Assembly: GCA_036897095.1 (NCBI GenBank)
Contig: JAYMSP010000013.1
Location: forward strand, 1 to 64,000
From: Plantago elongata
Taxonomy: Eukaryota; Streptophyta; Magnoliopsida; Lamiales; Plantaginaceae
Length of the DNA stretch: 64,000 nucleotides
Direction of reading: 5' to 3'
Shown: positions 36,268 to 46,320 of the stretch, piece by piece
How positions within the stretch are numbered: the first letter of the stretch is position 1
How the letters are laid out: every line of letters starts with the position of its first letter
The notes under the pieces: generated by a model
Told to the model about the DNA's origin: nothing
What the model saw: the letters and a program-made list of their open reading frames with translations, nothing else
Database searches by the model: none
Made by a program: the position numbers and the translations under genes

Positions 36268-36678
36268 ATGGCCCAAAAAATGTCCTATGTTGTGGTCCTT
36301 CTGGCCCTCCTTCTTCCATTAGTCCGTTCAACGTTCATCCACCCAGCACTAATCCGTCATCACGGTAATCATGCCGCTGCCTTCCGTAGTCACGGTGCGG
36401 GTAGTTATTCTTTCAGAGCTCAAGGTGGTGGTCAATCTAGTGGTTCATTCGCCGGACAGTCTAGTAGCAGTGGTTCGTACACCAGTCAAAGTAGTGCTTC
36501 TGCTGCTGGTTCGGCTGCATTTGACAAGTCTCTAGTAAATCCCAACGACAAGCCGCTAATAGAGCAAGGTAAGTGTCAATGTGTGCAGTATACTTGTAAC
36601 GAAAACTTCCAGGCTCAAGGAAGTTTCTCAGCCTCAGGCGGCATGTCCGGTGGCGTGTCTGGCCAGGGTGTTGCTTGA
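36268..36678 (+). CDS. Small secreted Ser/Gly-rich protein, relative of the PME-5 N-terminus
   Basis: Single-exon frame of 136 aa: signal peptide (about 1-22), a His/Ala-rich mature start, a Ser/Gly/Gln-rich stretch, then DKSLVNPNDKPLIEQGK and a Cys motif CQCVQYTC, ending in a Gly/Ser-rich tail. The first half of PME-5 (38320-42054) has the same layout: a related signal peptide, [32 protein letters not shown]. The about 230 bp before the two genes also align. It contains no catalytic sequence. I do not know a named family. It could be a free-standing cell-wall module, or a truncated duplicate of the PME-5 5' end that has kept an open frame. The lack of disruption and the good signal peptide favour a real gene. 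Confidence 0.7.
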   Translation: MAQKMSYVVVLLALLLPLVRSTFIHPALIRHHGNHAAAFRSHGAGSYSFRAQGGGQSSGSFAGQSSSSGSYTSQSSASAAGSAAFDKSLVNPNDKPLIEQGKCQCVQYTCNENFQAQGSFSASGGMSGGVSGQGVA

Positions 36679-37351
36679 TGGATAACTCAAGATTATAAGG
36701 AGTCTGTGCAGGGTTGGACCAGCCCTGGCTGGGTGGGATAGGTCCTCCAACCTGTGGTATAAATAAAAATGTAATTCATTTAAATTGAAATTTGAATTAC
36801 ATCTCGAATAATTATCTAGCTTAATAGGTTTTTTCTAGTTTTTTTATACTTTGTATTATTTGTAATTAGACCGGGGCAAAACTTTTCTAAGTTTGCCTCT
36901 GGGTCGACGCATATTCAGATTTCATGTATTTGAAGTTTGTCTTGATCAATGAAAATGATATTTATCGCTTGTATGTGAATATGAATTTCTTTATGAGTTA
37001 TTGGTATTCGTTTTCTACTTTTAAATATGATTTCATCTCGTAAAAGATAAAATATGATGTCGTTTATATTAAAAACTTCTATAAAGAAATAAATTATCCC
37101 TAAAAGTAAAAGAAACACATTCATATTTAGCTTGAGGGGCTATTAGGCAATCCTATTGGAAGAGAAACAAGAGTTGGATGCAAAAGAATGAAGATGTAAA
37201 GACTAAGGACTTATTAGAAAGACAGAAGAAGTTAGGCTCTACAATTGGAATAAAGATACGGGAGGACTTGATGAACATTATAAGAACCTAAAAATGGATC
37301 TAACAATGCAGAAAACACATAATTTCAAATTTAAAAAAAAATGAAAAAAAA
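36679..37351. other. Intergenic, nothing recognised except the tRNA terminator
   Basis: 3' flank of the small secreted gene. A run of eight A at 37343-37350 is a pol III terminator (T run) for the minus-strand tRNA. Confidence 0.5.
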
Positions 37352-37435
37352 TCCGACCTGCCGGATTCGAACCAGCGACCTAAGGATAACAGCAACGATT
37401 ACAGTCCTCCGCTCTACCAACTGAGCTAAGGTCGG
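37352..37435 (-). tRNA. tRNA-Tyr (anticodon GTA) with an 11-nt intron
   Basis: Minus strand, 84 nt. The acceptor stem CCGACCT pairs with AGGTCGG and discriminator A follows. The A box (TAGCTCAGTTGG) and B box (GGTTCGAATCC) match plant tRNA-Tyr. The anticodon GTA and one base (A) are followed by an 11-nt intron, TCGTTGCTGTT, before the 3' half of the anticodon stem. All plant nuclear tRNA-Tyr genes carry such an intron, needed for pseudouridine formation in the anticodon. A T run on the minus strand follows at once (37350-37343). Confidence 0.93.
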
Positions 37436-38319
37436 TTTTGTTATAAATTGCTACTTATACTTATACTACACTAAGATATTTCATCCTCCTATGCACTATC
37501 ATATATAAAATTGATGATATTTATACATAATTTTATGTGATATAGGAATAATATTCGTGTTCATAAGTGATTAACTATATCATCGAAGAGCAATATGAGA
37601 ATTGGCCTTGTGGAGAAAATTGTCATGTATCATTTTGCTCAAACAATACATTGTGAAATTGAAATCTAGTCTGCGAATCAAGTTCTACAATCTACGGTGC
37701 TACGAAATGATTAATTTAAGTTAAGTTTCAGAATTTTTTGGCAGGATTTACCAATAAACTTGATGACTTAACTCCATATTCGTATGGACAATACATTATT
37801 TGAAATATATGAGGTCGACTTCCTATAGTTATGAAATTTATTAGAATACCACTTTAGATTAAAAAGGAAACTTAAAGTCAAAATTGCGAAGGATTAGTTA
37901 TTTGTATGTACTATTGATTGACTATTGTAAATTTGTGATATGGGAAGTCTTAATAATTTGCTAAAATATTGTCAACTTTGTGATTTATTTTCAACTTTTG
38001 AGAACTTCAATCACAATGGCTTACTTCTCTTTTATTTACTTCAGATTAAAACAACAAAAATAGATAGTACTGTGTTATAAACAGAACTCATACTAAATAT
38101 ATATGCCTCTCAAACATCACCAGACATGGATAATCCACAAACATATATAGGTCTCATCACTTTCGACCATCAGTATTGAACAACTTCACTAAAAGTAGTT
38201 ACTGTTCTAAGATCACTCCTGTAATATATATATATATATATGTCCCCCGTTTCATTCATTTCTAATCAAGTTCTCAGAAAAACAAAAAAACAAAAAAAAA
38301 CATGTATAGTACACATCAA
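37436..38319. other. Intergenic and PME-5 promoter
   Basis: No gene seen up to 38080. From there the sequence aligns with the promoter of the small secreted gene (36035-36267). A (TA)n tract at 38223-38241 lies where the TATA box would be. Confidence 0.45.
38226..38241 (+). promoter_or_regulatory. (TA)n TATA region of PME-5
   Basis: A pure TA run about 80-95 bp before the ATG at 38320. The corresponding place in the paralogous promoter of the 36268 gene has CATATATAA. Length variation of this run could alter expression. Confidence 0.45.
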
Positions 38320-41300
38320 ATGTCCCACAAAATATCCTACATTGCTCTACAGACGGTCCTTGTGACCGTTCTTCTTCTCCCAGTAGCTCAATCAACGTTC
38401 CTTCTTCTTCCGTTACTTCGTGCATATGGAGAACATGCTGCTGCCCTCCGCGGTCAATCTGTTGCTCTCGATAAGTCTATTGTAAGTCCCGTCGACCAGC
38501 CACTTATGCAGCAAGGTAAGTGTCAATGCGTGAGATATACTTGTCAGGGGAACTCTCAGCAGCAAATCCAAGGAGGTGGAGGTGGAGGTGGAGCTGTCTC
38601 TGGTGGGATATCAGGCAGCATATCTCAACAACATCAATCGGGTTTTACCAGCCTATCTAAACATCAAGCTGGTTCTACCAGTCAATCTCAACATCAAGCT
38701 GGTTCTACCAGTCAATCTTCTCAACATCAAGCTGGTTCTACCAGCCAATCTCAACAAGGTCAGGATTCTTCTTCTGAGAACTCTCAACAAGAACAAGGAA
38801 ATGTCTCTGGTTCTGATAAGTCTCAACAAGAACAAGGAAATGTCTCTGGTTCTGATAAGTCTCAAAAAGATCAAGGAAGTGTCTCTGGTTCTGATAAGTC
38901 TCAAAAAGATCAAGGAAGTGTCTCTGGTTCTGATGACTCTAAAAAAGATCAAGCAAGTGTCTCTGGTGAGATATCTGGTGGCATCTCTAAGCAACATCAA
39001 TCAAGTTCTAACCATCAATCTCAACAACAACAAACGGGTGGTTCTACCCAACAATCTCAACAAGGCCAAGTTTCTTCTTCTCTGAAGTGTTCAGATGCAA
39101 CATCCTGCAAATCTGAGGAATGTAAAGGTTCTCCTTCCTGCAAGTCCCTACAGGGTGGTGCTCATTCTGAAAAATCCCAACAAAGTCAAGGTGGGGTCTC
39201 TGTTGAGATATCTGGTGGCGAATCAAAGCAACATAAAACAGGTTCTACTCAGCAGTCTCAGCAAGGTCAGGTATCTTGTCAAGATGCTATTTCCTGCAAA
39301 TCTAAGCAATGCAAAGGTGCTCCTTCTTGCAAGTCTCTAGAAGGCGGTGTTCCATCCGACAGCTCTGAACAAGGTCAAGGGGTTTCTTCTGGCAACTCTC
39401 AACGAGGTGGTGATTCTTCCACCCAACAAGGTCAAGGTGACAAGTCCCAGGGTGTTTCGTCTGGCAAGTCTCAACAAGGTGGTGATTCTTCCACCCAACA
39501 AGGTCAAAGTTCGGACAAGTCTCAGGATGTTTCGGCTGGCAAGACACAACAAGGAGGTGATTCTTCTACCCAACAAGGTCAAGATGTTCCTTCAGACAAG
39601 GCTCAAGGTGTTCCTTCTGGGAAGTCTCCACAAGGTGGTGATTCTTCCACCCAGCAAGGTCAAGATGTTCCTTCAGACAAGTCTCAAGGTGTTCCTTCTG
39701 GGAAGTCTCCAGAAGGTGGTGTTCCATCTGGGAAGTCTCAACTAGATCAAGTTGTTCCTTCCGCTCAAGATGGTCAAGGTGCTCCTTCAGAAAAGTCTCA
39801 GCAAGGCCAAGGTGTTCCTTCCGACAAGTCCCAGCCAGATCAAGGTGTTCCTTCAGATAAGTCCCAGCCAGCTCAAGGTGTTCCTTCCACCCAAAAAGGT
39901 CAATCTTCTTCTTCAACAAAGTCTGAACAAAGTGGTGCTTCTTCAGGAAAGTCTCAATCAGATCAAAATGTTTCATCCAAAAAATCTCAGCCAGAACTTG
40001 GTGCTCCTTCCAGGAAATCTCAACCTGGGCAGCGTGCTGATTCCAACAAGTCTCAATCAGGCCAGAGTGGTTCTTCCGGAAAGTCTCAAACAGGCCAGAG
40101 TGGTTCTTCCGAAAAGTCTCAATCAAGCCAGAGTTCCCATTCTAGCAAGTCGTCTCAAGCAAGCCAAAGTTCTCATTCTAGTAAGTCATCAAGCCAGAGT
40201 TCTCATTCAAGCGAGTTCAAGTCAAGTCACAGTGCTCATTCCAGTAACTCTCAACATGATCAAAGTGCTTCTTCTGGCAAGTCTCAAAATGGTCAGGGTG
40301 TTTCTTCAGCTCAACAATCAGGCCAAAGTGCTTCTTCAAGCAAGTCCCAGACAGGCCGAAGTGCTTCTGAAAACTCTCAATCAAGCAAAAGTGCTTCTTC
40401 AGGAAAGTCTCAGTCTAGCCAAGGTTCTGAAACTTCACAGTCAGGCCATACTGCTCATTCCGACAAGTCTCAACAAGGTCAAAGTCCTTCTCAACCAGGT
40501 CAAGGTGTCCCTTCCGACAAGTCTCAATCAGGACAAGATACTTCTTCTGAAAAATCACATAAAGAGCAAAGCAGTCAATCTGACATTTCTAAAAAAGATC
40601 AAGGTGTACCTGCCAACGAGCCTAAGCAAGGTCAAGCAACTCCAAGTGACAATTCTAACCAAGATCAAGCTATTCCTGTCGACATGCCATCGGATGATGA
40701 TATTCCTTCTGGCAAGTCACCAAAAGGTCAAACTATTCCTTCTGGCAAGTCACCACAAGATCAAGGTGCCCCTGCCAGCAGTTCTGAACGTGACGATGTT
40801 ATTCCCGAAGCTGGAGGAGCTGTGCTAGAAAACTGGTTCCAGAAAACTATCGGTAATTGTCCGATCACTGCCAGAGGATCACAATTGGACAAACCGCTAG
40901 CTGCCGCCGAGAGCAATGTAACCATCATCAAGGTCACGGCCGATGGTAAAGGTGATTTCAAGACTATCACTGAGGCAATAAACAGTGTACCTTCAGGAAA
41001 TAAGAAACGTATTGTTATATCAATTGGACCGGGAACCTATAAAGAAAGAATAACGGTTGGAAAAGATAAGACATTCCTGACATTATATGGTAACCCCACA
41101 GACAAGCCAACTTTGGTTTTGGATGGCTCGAATGCTCAGCCAGGATCCACAGATAGTGCAACATTGGGTATTGATGCAGAATACTTCATCGCCGTCAATT
41201 TGAAAATTGTGGTATGAATCTCTCTAAATTTTTTTGGAACCAAGTATAGATTCTTGCCCTTGTTCCGATAACAAAAAGTCTACAGGTTCATCTTTATTAA

Positions 41301-42054
41301 AAGTTTCATTTTGGATGAAATGTAACCAATCAAACTTGTGTTTATCAGAATTCTGTACCAAGTGCTGCTACAGAGAGCAAGGGGGTACATGTAGCATTGA
41401 GAGTTAGCGCAGACAAGGCCGCATTCTACAGCTGTGCATTCCATGGAGTGCAAGATACTATTTGTGATGACATCGGAAAACACTTTTTCAAAGATTGCTA
41501 TGTTGAAGGGGCACTCGACTTCATTTTTGGAGGCGGGAAATCCCTGTACTTGGTAAAAACACTAACTGTTTCCAAACTTTGTGAGGTTTCAGTGTATTAA
41601 AGTGAATATGATGATGAACTTATACTTTATGCATCATGCTTTGTTTGTATAGAATACGGAGACACATGTTCTGCCAGGGGATGGTCTGGGGTTGCTTTCA
41701 GCTCTTGCAAAAAAGACTTCTAAGGAACCCAATGGATTCCTGTTTGCACATTGCAAATTGACAGGCGCGTTGCAGAAAACTTGCCTCGGCCGTTTGTGGA
41801 TGTCCTTTTCCCGAGTGATTTATGCTTACTCAGAGTTCCGCGGTGAGATTAACCCCTCTGGATGGTCCAGTTATCTCAACTCCGGCAATGCCAGGACTGT
41901 ATTTTTTGGAGAGTACAAGAACAAAGGACCAGGATCAATGATAGCCAGTGGAGCTTCATTTTTCAAGAAGCTGACTGATATACAAGCTAAGCAAATCATC
42001 AGCCTCAAGTACGTTGAAGCTTCCTCCTGGCTGATTCCTCCCCAGAAAATCTAA
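38320..42054 (+). CDS. Chimeric pectin methylesterase with giant Ser/Gln/Lys-rich repeat pro-region (PME-5)
   Basis: Three exons: 38320-41211, 41349-41552, 41653-42054; 1165 aa, about three times the usual size. Order: signal peptide (1-25), Cys motif CQCVRYTC (about 65-75), about 745 residues of low-complexity repeats (about 80-825), then a CE8 domain (about 832-1165). The repeat region sits between the signal peptide and the NWF motif that follows it directly in PME-4. Catalytic motifs: GTYKER, GVQDTI (usual GFQDTL), [15 protein letters not shown] with Arg and Trp. The region II Gln (QAVAL in PME-4) is replaced (GVHVAL), so activity may be altered. The last intron of the paralogs is absent: exons 3 and 4 are fused in frame. 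The start at 38320 aligns with the small gene at 36268; an in-frame ATG at 38302 also exists. One uninterrupted 2.9-kb exon argues that it is under selection or very recent. Confidence 0.85.
38560..40795 (+). repeat. Protein-coding low-complexity repeat inside PME-5
   Basis: Degenerate tandem units of about 10-20 codons. From left to right: [10 protein letters not shown] (three near-identical copies, about 38655-38760); [11 protein letters not shown]-type units (five, about 38790-38960); two larger units each ending in a Cys block ([15 protein letters not shown] and [15 protein letters not shown], about 39110-39340); then [15 protein letters not shown] and QGVPSDKSQ units to about 39900; and [11 protein letters not shown]-type units to about 40500. 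The codons for Ser-Gln-Gln-Gly-Gln recur, so other frames and the antisense strand also stay open by chance. Confidence 0.9.
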
Positions 42055-43588
42055 GTTCTTGATTCTGACATCTGTTGGGGGCAGAAATTATGGGCAAGTG
42101 AGGAGATCTAGCCAGACTCCCCTGCCTCTCGACAAGTTCCATTCCTGTAGTCGAGTTCTTGATTAGTCTTCAATAGATCATGCTCTAGGATATATTTCAG
42201 CTTTCTAGTTTTGGCCAAATCCGGCTTGTTTGAGATATATTGTGGCTGCACTTGTCATTTGCAGTCACTAGAATAGTAGGTCTAGTTATAGCTTATGCCA
42301 TGGCTAGCCATATTTAAGCGAAGAATATCGCAAATAAATCATTTTTTTCGATTTCTGTTGTTCACCATGCTATTTAAGTGTTATCTGTTTCCAATGCCTT
42401 CTATTTCTTATATAATGTTCAACACTGAAATACATGTGAAATGAAAAATTAAACCAAAAGATATTGAATGAACTTGAATGAAACAGAGGTTAAATTTGGT
42501 GAATCTGAGATGTATTTCAGTTTACTGTATATTGCAAAGGCAAGAACATTACAAACTGAACATGCTAATTATGAACCTGGAAAAACTATTGCTTCACAAT
42601 TTTCTTCAGACTTGTTACAAGTTACACCCGATCGTCGATATTCACTCCCTTAGTTAGCTCTGTTCAGGAAAAATACTTCAATAAACCAGGTCTACAGATC
42701 TTTTAGCTGACAACAAACAACTTGACGACTTGTTTCTAAGGTCCAACCTTATTGAAAAAGTTTTCTAACGAATCAATCAGTACTTTTGAGTTCATGGTCA
42801 TGATTATTGAATCGCACTGCAAGTCCAATCTGGTATAGAAATTAAGCTGAGATATTAGAATCACTTAGTAAAATTGTGTCATTTGGATGCTACACTGCTT
42901 CATACCCAGTCTATCTGGCATTCGGACTTGTTTCTAAGGTCCAACCTTATTCAGTGATTGATAATAATCAGTTGCAAATTTTATTCGAATCTGAAGCCTT
43001 GCGATACAAAAATGCCTCATGTTGATCCAATTACTCAAATTTACACAATGCCTCATGTTGATCCAATTACTCAAATTTACACAAGATGTGGCTTACCACG
43101 AAGTGTGGCAGAGGATCAACAAACTATGGATCGTTTACCCCACTTCCAATTCCACATCAAACTAGTCTAACTCTATAATCATACTCCCACCCTCCCATTT
43201 GTTGTTCGTATTCCTCTAATCTGTATGTACTATGGGCATGAAAACGGTACGTAATGTGGTAGAAGATCCGCCCTGACAGAATAGTTCTTCTGCTTTGCCT
43301 TTTCCATTTGGCTAGTTTATCTCCAACCAAGATACGTGCCAACTGTCGGAGACTCTTTTAGGGAACGGCTCTTCTAGCAGCGTTTTTTACAAAATAGTAA
43401 GTACTGGGTTCATAGAAATTCAACTTTTGACAGCAAAATAATTGGAACAATCATCAATATATTAACCAATATGATGGCAAAGAAGTGGAATTACATTATC
43501 TTTCCAATTACAATCTTTTGTTACAGATATATTCATGATCTCAATTTCCATAATGATAATGCATAAATCTTGATCACTTCACAGTTGA
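42055..43588. other. Intergenic between PME-5 and the minus-strand PMEI array
   Basis: No gene seen. It contains a 27-bp direct repeat (42727-42753 and 42925-42951, starting GACTTGTTTCTAAGG) and the perfect 36-bp tandem repeat described next. Confidence 0.45.
43011..43082. repeat. Perfect 36-bp tandem duplication
   Basis: Two identical 36-bp units, 43011-43046 and 43047-43082, each starting AATGCCTCATGTTGATCC. A 70-codon open frame covers it, but nothing supports it as a gene. Confidence 0.9.
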
Positions 43589-44137
43589 CTAATTAAGGGT
43601 GTTAAAGATAGCCAAGGCCACATCAATAAGGCCCTTGGTGTGATGGGTAGACTTCTGCAAATTTGCAGGCTGATCAGTGCCATAGACGTCATCGCAAGTG
43701 GTCATATCATTTAAAGCCGCAGACCCATAAGTCTGAAGATCCATGATCCTTGACTTAGTGATCGGTGTCCTACTTTCAAACGACTTCAGCAAGCTCAAAC
43801 ACTGGTTCAGGAGATCAGCTGAATCCCCGGCTGTCTCAACGCAGTCCTTAGCTAGACCAGGATTCGCCCCGCTTTGGTGGGATTTGGCTATCTCTAATGT
43901 GGCATGAGCGGCAACAAGTGATTTTTCAACCGCGATTTTTCCTAGGGTCACAAGACTGGCTCCCTGAGAACGCGGGTCGGTTCTCAAAGCACGGTTGCAT
44001 AGTTTAGGCTTTTGAACCTTCCTGCAGATTTCCCTGATTAAATCGGGCTGGGGCTGGGCAGTCGGCTGGCTGTGACATGACAAGAAGAATGTTAGCATTA
44101 TGGAAGCTAGGAGAAAGAAGGATGAAGAAGAAGCCAT
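43589..44137 (-). CDS. PMEI family protein, full-length type
   Basis: Single exon on the minus strand, 182 aa. Signal peptide at about 1-23 (MASSSSFFLLASIML...), then the Cys hairpin ICRKVQKPKLC, RTDPRSQGASLVTLGKIAVEKS, the third Cys (CVETAGDSADLLNQC, with the extra Cys), and TCDDVYG. These are the PMEI/invertase-inhibitor domain marks in the right order. It resembles the left array (RSDPRS...LVTLG) more than the mini-PMEI genes beside it, and it is the only gene of the right array that keeps the first disulfide hairpin. It is therefore the likely ancestor-like member from which the shortened forms arose. Secreted inhibitor of PME or invertase; target not decidable. Confidence 0.9.
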   Translation of the reverse strand: MASSSSFFLLASIMLTFFLSCHSQPTAQPQPDLIREICRKVQKPKLCNRALRTDPRSQGASLVTLGKIAVEKSLVAAHATLEIAKSHQSGANPGLAKDCVETAGDSADLLNQCLSLLKSFESRTPITKSRIMDLQTYGSAALNDMTTCDDVYGTDQPANLQKSTHHTKGLIDVALAIFNTLN

Positions 44138-44947
44138 TTTTTCGGATGGTTCTTCTCTTGCTTCGATCTTTGGTTGAGGATCAGGTAAGGCTATGGTTAT
44201 TGCTTTGCAAAAGAAACCATGGAAGGTTTTGTATATAAATGTTGTAAAAAGAGAATTTGTGGCATAAATTCTATTTTTACATTTTAGTTATATTGAGTGA
44301 TTGACCTTTTTTTGGGGATTATTTTATTTAAAGATAGTGGCATTGATTTCTTTGATGAGTATTTTGCGGTTCAATGTGAAGATCACAATTTTTACGGCTA
44401 TAATTTTTTACCCTTTAAATTGTAACTTCGCTCATTAATATACGAGCTCCTCATTCTTAAATTCGAATTAAAAGATGTCCAATTCCGAATTTATTTTATT
44501 AATAAATGAGTCAATGTGAACTCAAGCTTCAAAAGTCATATAAACAAACATGTACAATAAGTGTTTCTGAATATGTCATATTAAAACAAATGCATTATAA
44601 AGCCTAAATGAATGAGTTTGTATATCAACCAAGTCTTAATGAGTTTTGTGCCGAATTACTTCGAGCCATTATCAGTTCCTTACGAACACTAATTTCAAAC
44701 AAGATTCTAGTTCGACTTAGTTAGCTTATCAAGTGAGACGCGTCTATAAGACACTGTTAAGATTAGTACTACAACTACGACAATGTTGTAAGTTTGGGAT
44801 CGGAAAATATAATATTAGGAATTTGATTTTTGTAAACCGGAACTTGAAAATGTATCAATTCCTCCAACTTATAATTTAAGTGATAAAAACCACCAGGACA
44901 TATCTATCTCACTGGTTTTACATTTCTCGCAATATATACTAGCTAGC
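44138..44947. other. Intergenic; promoter of the PMEI gene at 43589-44137
   Basis: TATA candidate on the minus strand (TTTATATAC) near 44230-44238. No gene seen in the rest. Confidence 0.45.
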
Positions 44948-45364
44948 TTACAAATTGTTAACAATCTTAAGGAAATTAATAATAAGCGTCTCCGCATTTC
45001 CGCTTGCTTGTTGGAGATCAGCCGGTTCATCATCTTCGAATTCATCATCGCAAGTGTTAACAAAAGTGAGAGCGGCAGAGCCATAAGTCTGGACGTCATT
45101 TTTCCTTGTGGGACTGTAAGCCTGCAAGACGCTCAAACAACGGTTCAACTGATCGATAGCGTCGTTAAAGGTCTCGACGCAAGTGGAAGCTATTTGTCCC
45201 TTGCTGCCGCTTAAGTATTTTTTCGCGACGTTTGTGGCTCCCTGTACCGCGACTACAGACTGTTTTGCTGCAGCTTGGGCCTGGGCAACATCTGCATATG
45301 TGTGTGATGAGAATGTTAGCATAATGGTGACCAAGAGGAGGATTTGTGACCAAGAAAATGCCAT
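44948..45364 (-). CDS. Mini-PMEI protein 1 (lacks N-terminal Cys hairpin)
   Basis: Single exon, minus strand, 138 aa. Signal peptide (MAFSWSQILLLVTIMLTFSS...) followed directly by VAQAQAAAKQSVVAVQGATNVAKKYL, which corresponds to the helix after the RSDPRS segment of normal PMEIs. The first two conserved Cys and the RSDPRS motif are missing. The second half is normal: TCVETFNDAIDQLNRC, VQTYGSAAL, TCDDEF, and the C-terminal helix ending FLKIVNNL. So about 40 residues of the canonical domain are absent. The four-helix bundle could still form, but the hairpin that in known PMEIs packs beside the bundle is gone. Function unknown; secretion is expected. Confidence 0.85.
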   Translation of the reverse strand: MAFSWSQILLLVTIMLTFSSHTYADVAQAQAAAKQSVVAVQGATNVAKKYLSGSKGQIASTCVETFNDAIDQLNRCLSVLQAYSPTRKNDVQTYGSAALTFVNTCDDEFEDDEPADLQQASGNAETLIINFLKIVNNL

Positions 45365-46320
45365 TTTGCTTTGCTTTTTGGAGTTTAGTCTTATTTTGAT
45401 TTTAGATACTTATTGGACGAATTGAGGTCCTTTATATAGTTGCCAAAGGTGTAGGATTTGGAATATATATATATAAAGTGGAGATATGGACTATACTCCA
45501 TTGTGACTGATTTTTAGGGGAAAAAATCTTTTTGTATTAATTCATTCAATATTTCTGCATAATCTTTGATTCTTCGAATCTATAATTGAATAGGTATAAA
45601 ATTAAATAGTTTAGGAGGATATACGCAAATAAAAATTCATAATTAAATCAAAATATGACTAAACTGGTACCCTACCTCAATATGCTATAAAGGACCTCAA
45701 TTCGTCTATCATTTAGATGTCTTAAATTATTTGATGGTATGAGGTAGGGTTCAGGATCACCTAAATTGGTACCGTACCGTACATTATCTTCTTCTCTATC
45801 ATTTAGATTGATCACATGTATCATTTTATCTAACTAGTTAAATTTAAATCCGCATCCATGCTACGCGGAACAATGAAATACACCATATATGATATAGCAT
45901 GTAAAATGAGTAAGTATTTTTTAAAAAGAAACACATCCCATTTCAGTTAAAGAAGGGGAGAACGGAACTTTTGGTCCAATTCTTTGGAGTCATTATGACG
46001 TGTTTATCATTTTGCATTCATTGTAAACTTTAATTTAAAATTTTAAGGACTAAATTGGTTATGTTGTAATTAAGTTGCTGATTTGGCTTTTAACACACTC
46101 AATTAATATATTTTGAGTTCCATCTCACCAATTCAGATACACATCAGGTGACATTGAAAGAGAACAAGAAGAAGGCTGAAAATTCCATCATATTACTTTA
46201 TTATATAATTTACTTTTAAAATTTAAAAATAATGTATCATAAAAATCGTACTGCTACATTAATTTGGTACCTAAATCTGACCATGTAATATTTAATTTTC
46301 TTCCTCGTATATAGTAGCTC
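45365..46320. other. Intergenic with small inverted repeats
   Basis: An 18-nt piece of the mini-PMEI 1 promoter (45416-45433) recurs exactly in inverted orientation at 45689-45706. This lies inside a second inverted repeat with arms 45670-45682 (CCCTACCTCAATA) and 45738-45749 (TATGAGGTAGGG). No gene seen. Confidence 0.5.
45424..45439 (-). promoter_or_regulatory. Core promoter motif of mini-PMEI 1
   Basis: On the minus strand CTATATAAAGGACCTC, about 65 bp before the ATG. The motif TATAAAGGAYCC recurs at a similar place before the genes at 46725, 48366 and 49597. Confidence 0.6.

Noticed and set aside
39752-40828. 358-codon second-frame ORF, and long antisense ORFs, over the PME-5 repeat
   Set aside because: They arise because repeated Ser/Gln/Lys/Gly codons contain no stops in other frames; they have no signal peptide, domain or splice context.
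42958-43170. 70-codon ORF with a 12-residue duplication
   Set aside because: The duplication is a 36-bp DNA tandem repeat that preserves any frame; no other support.
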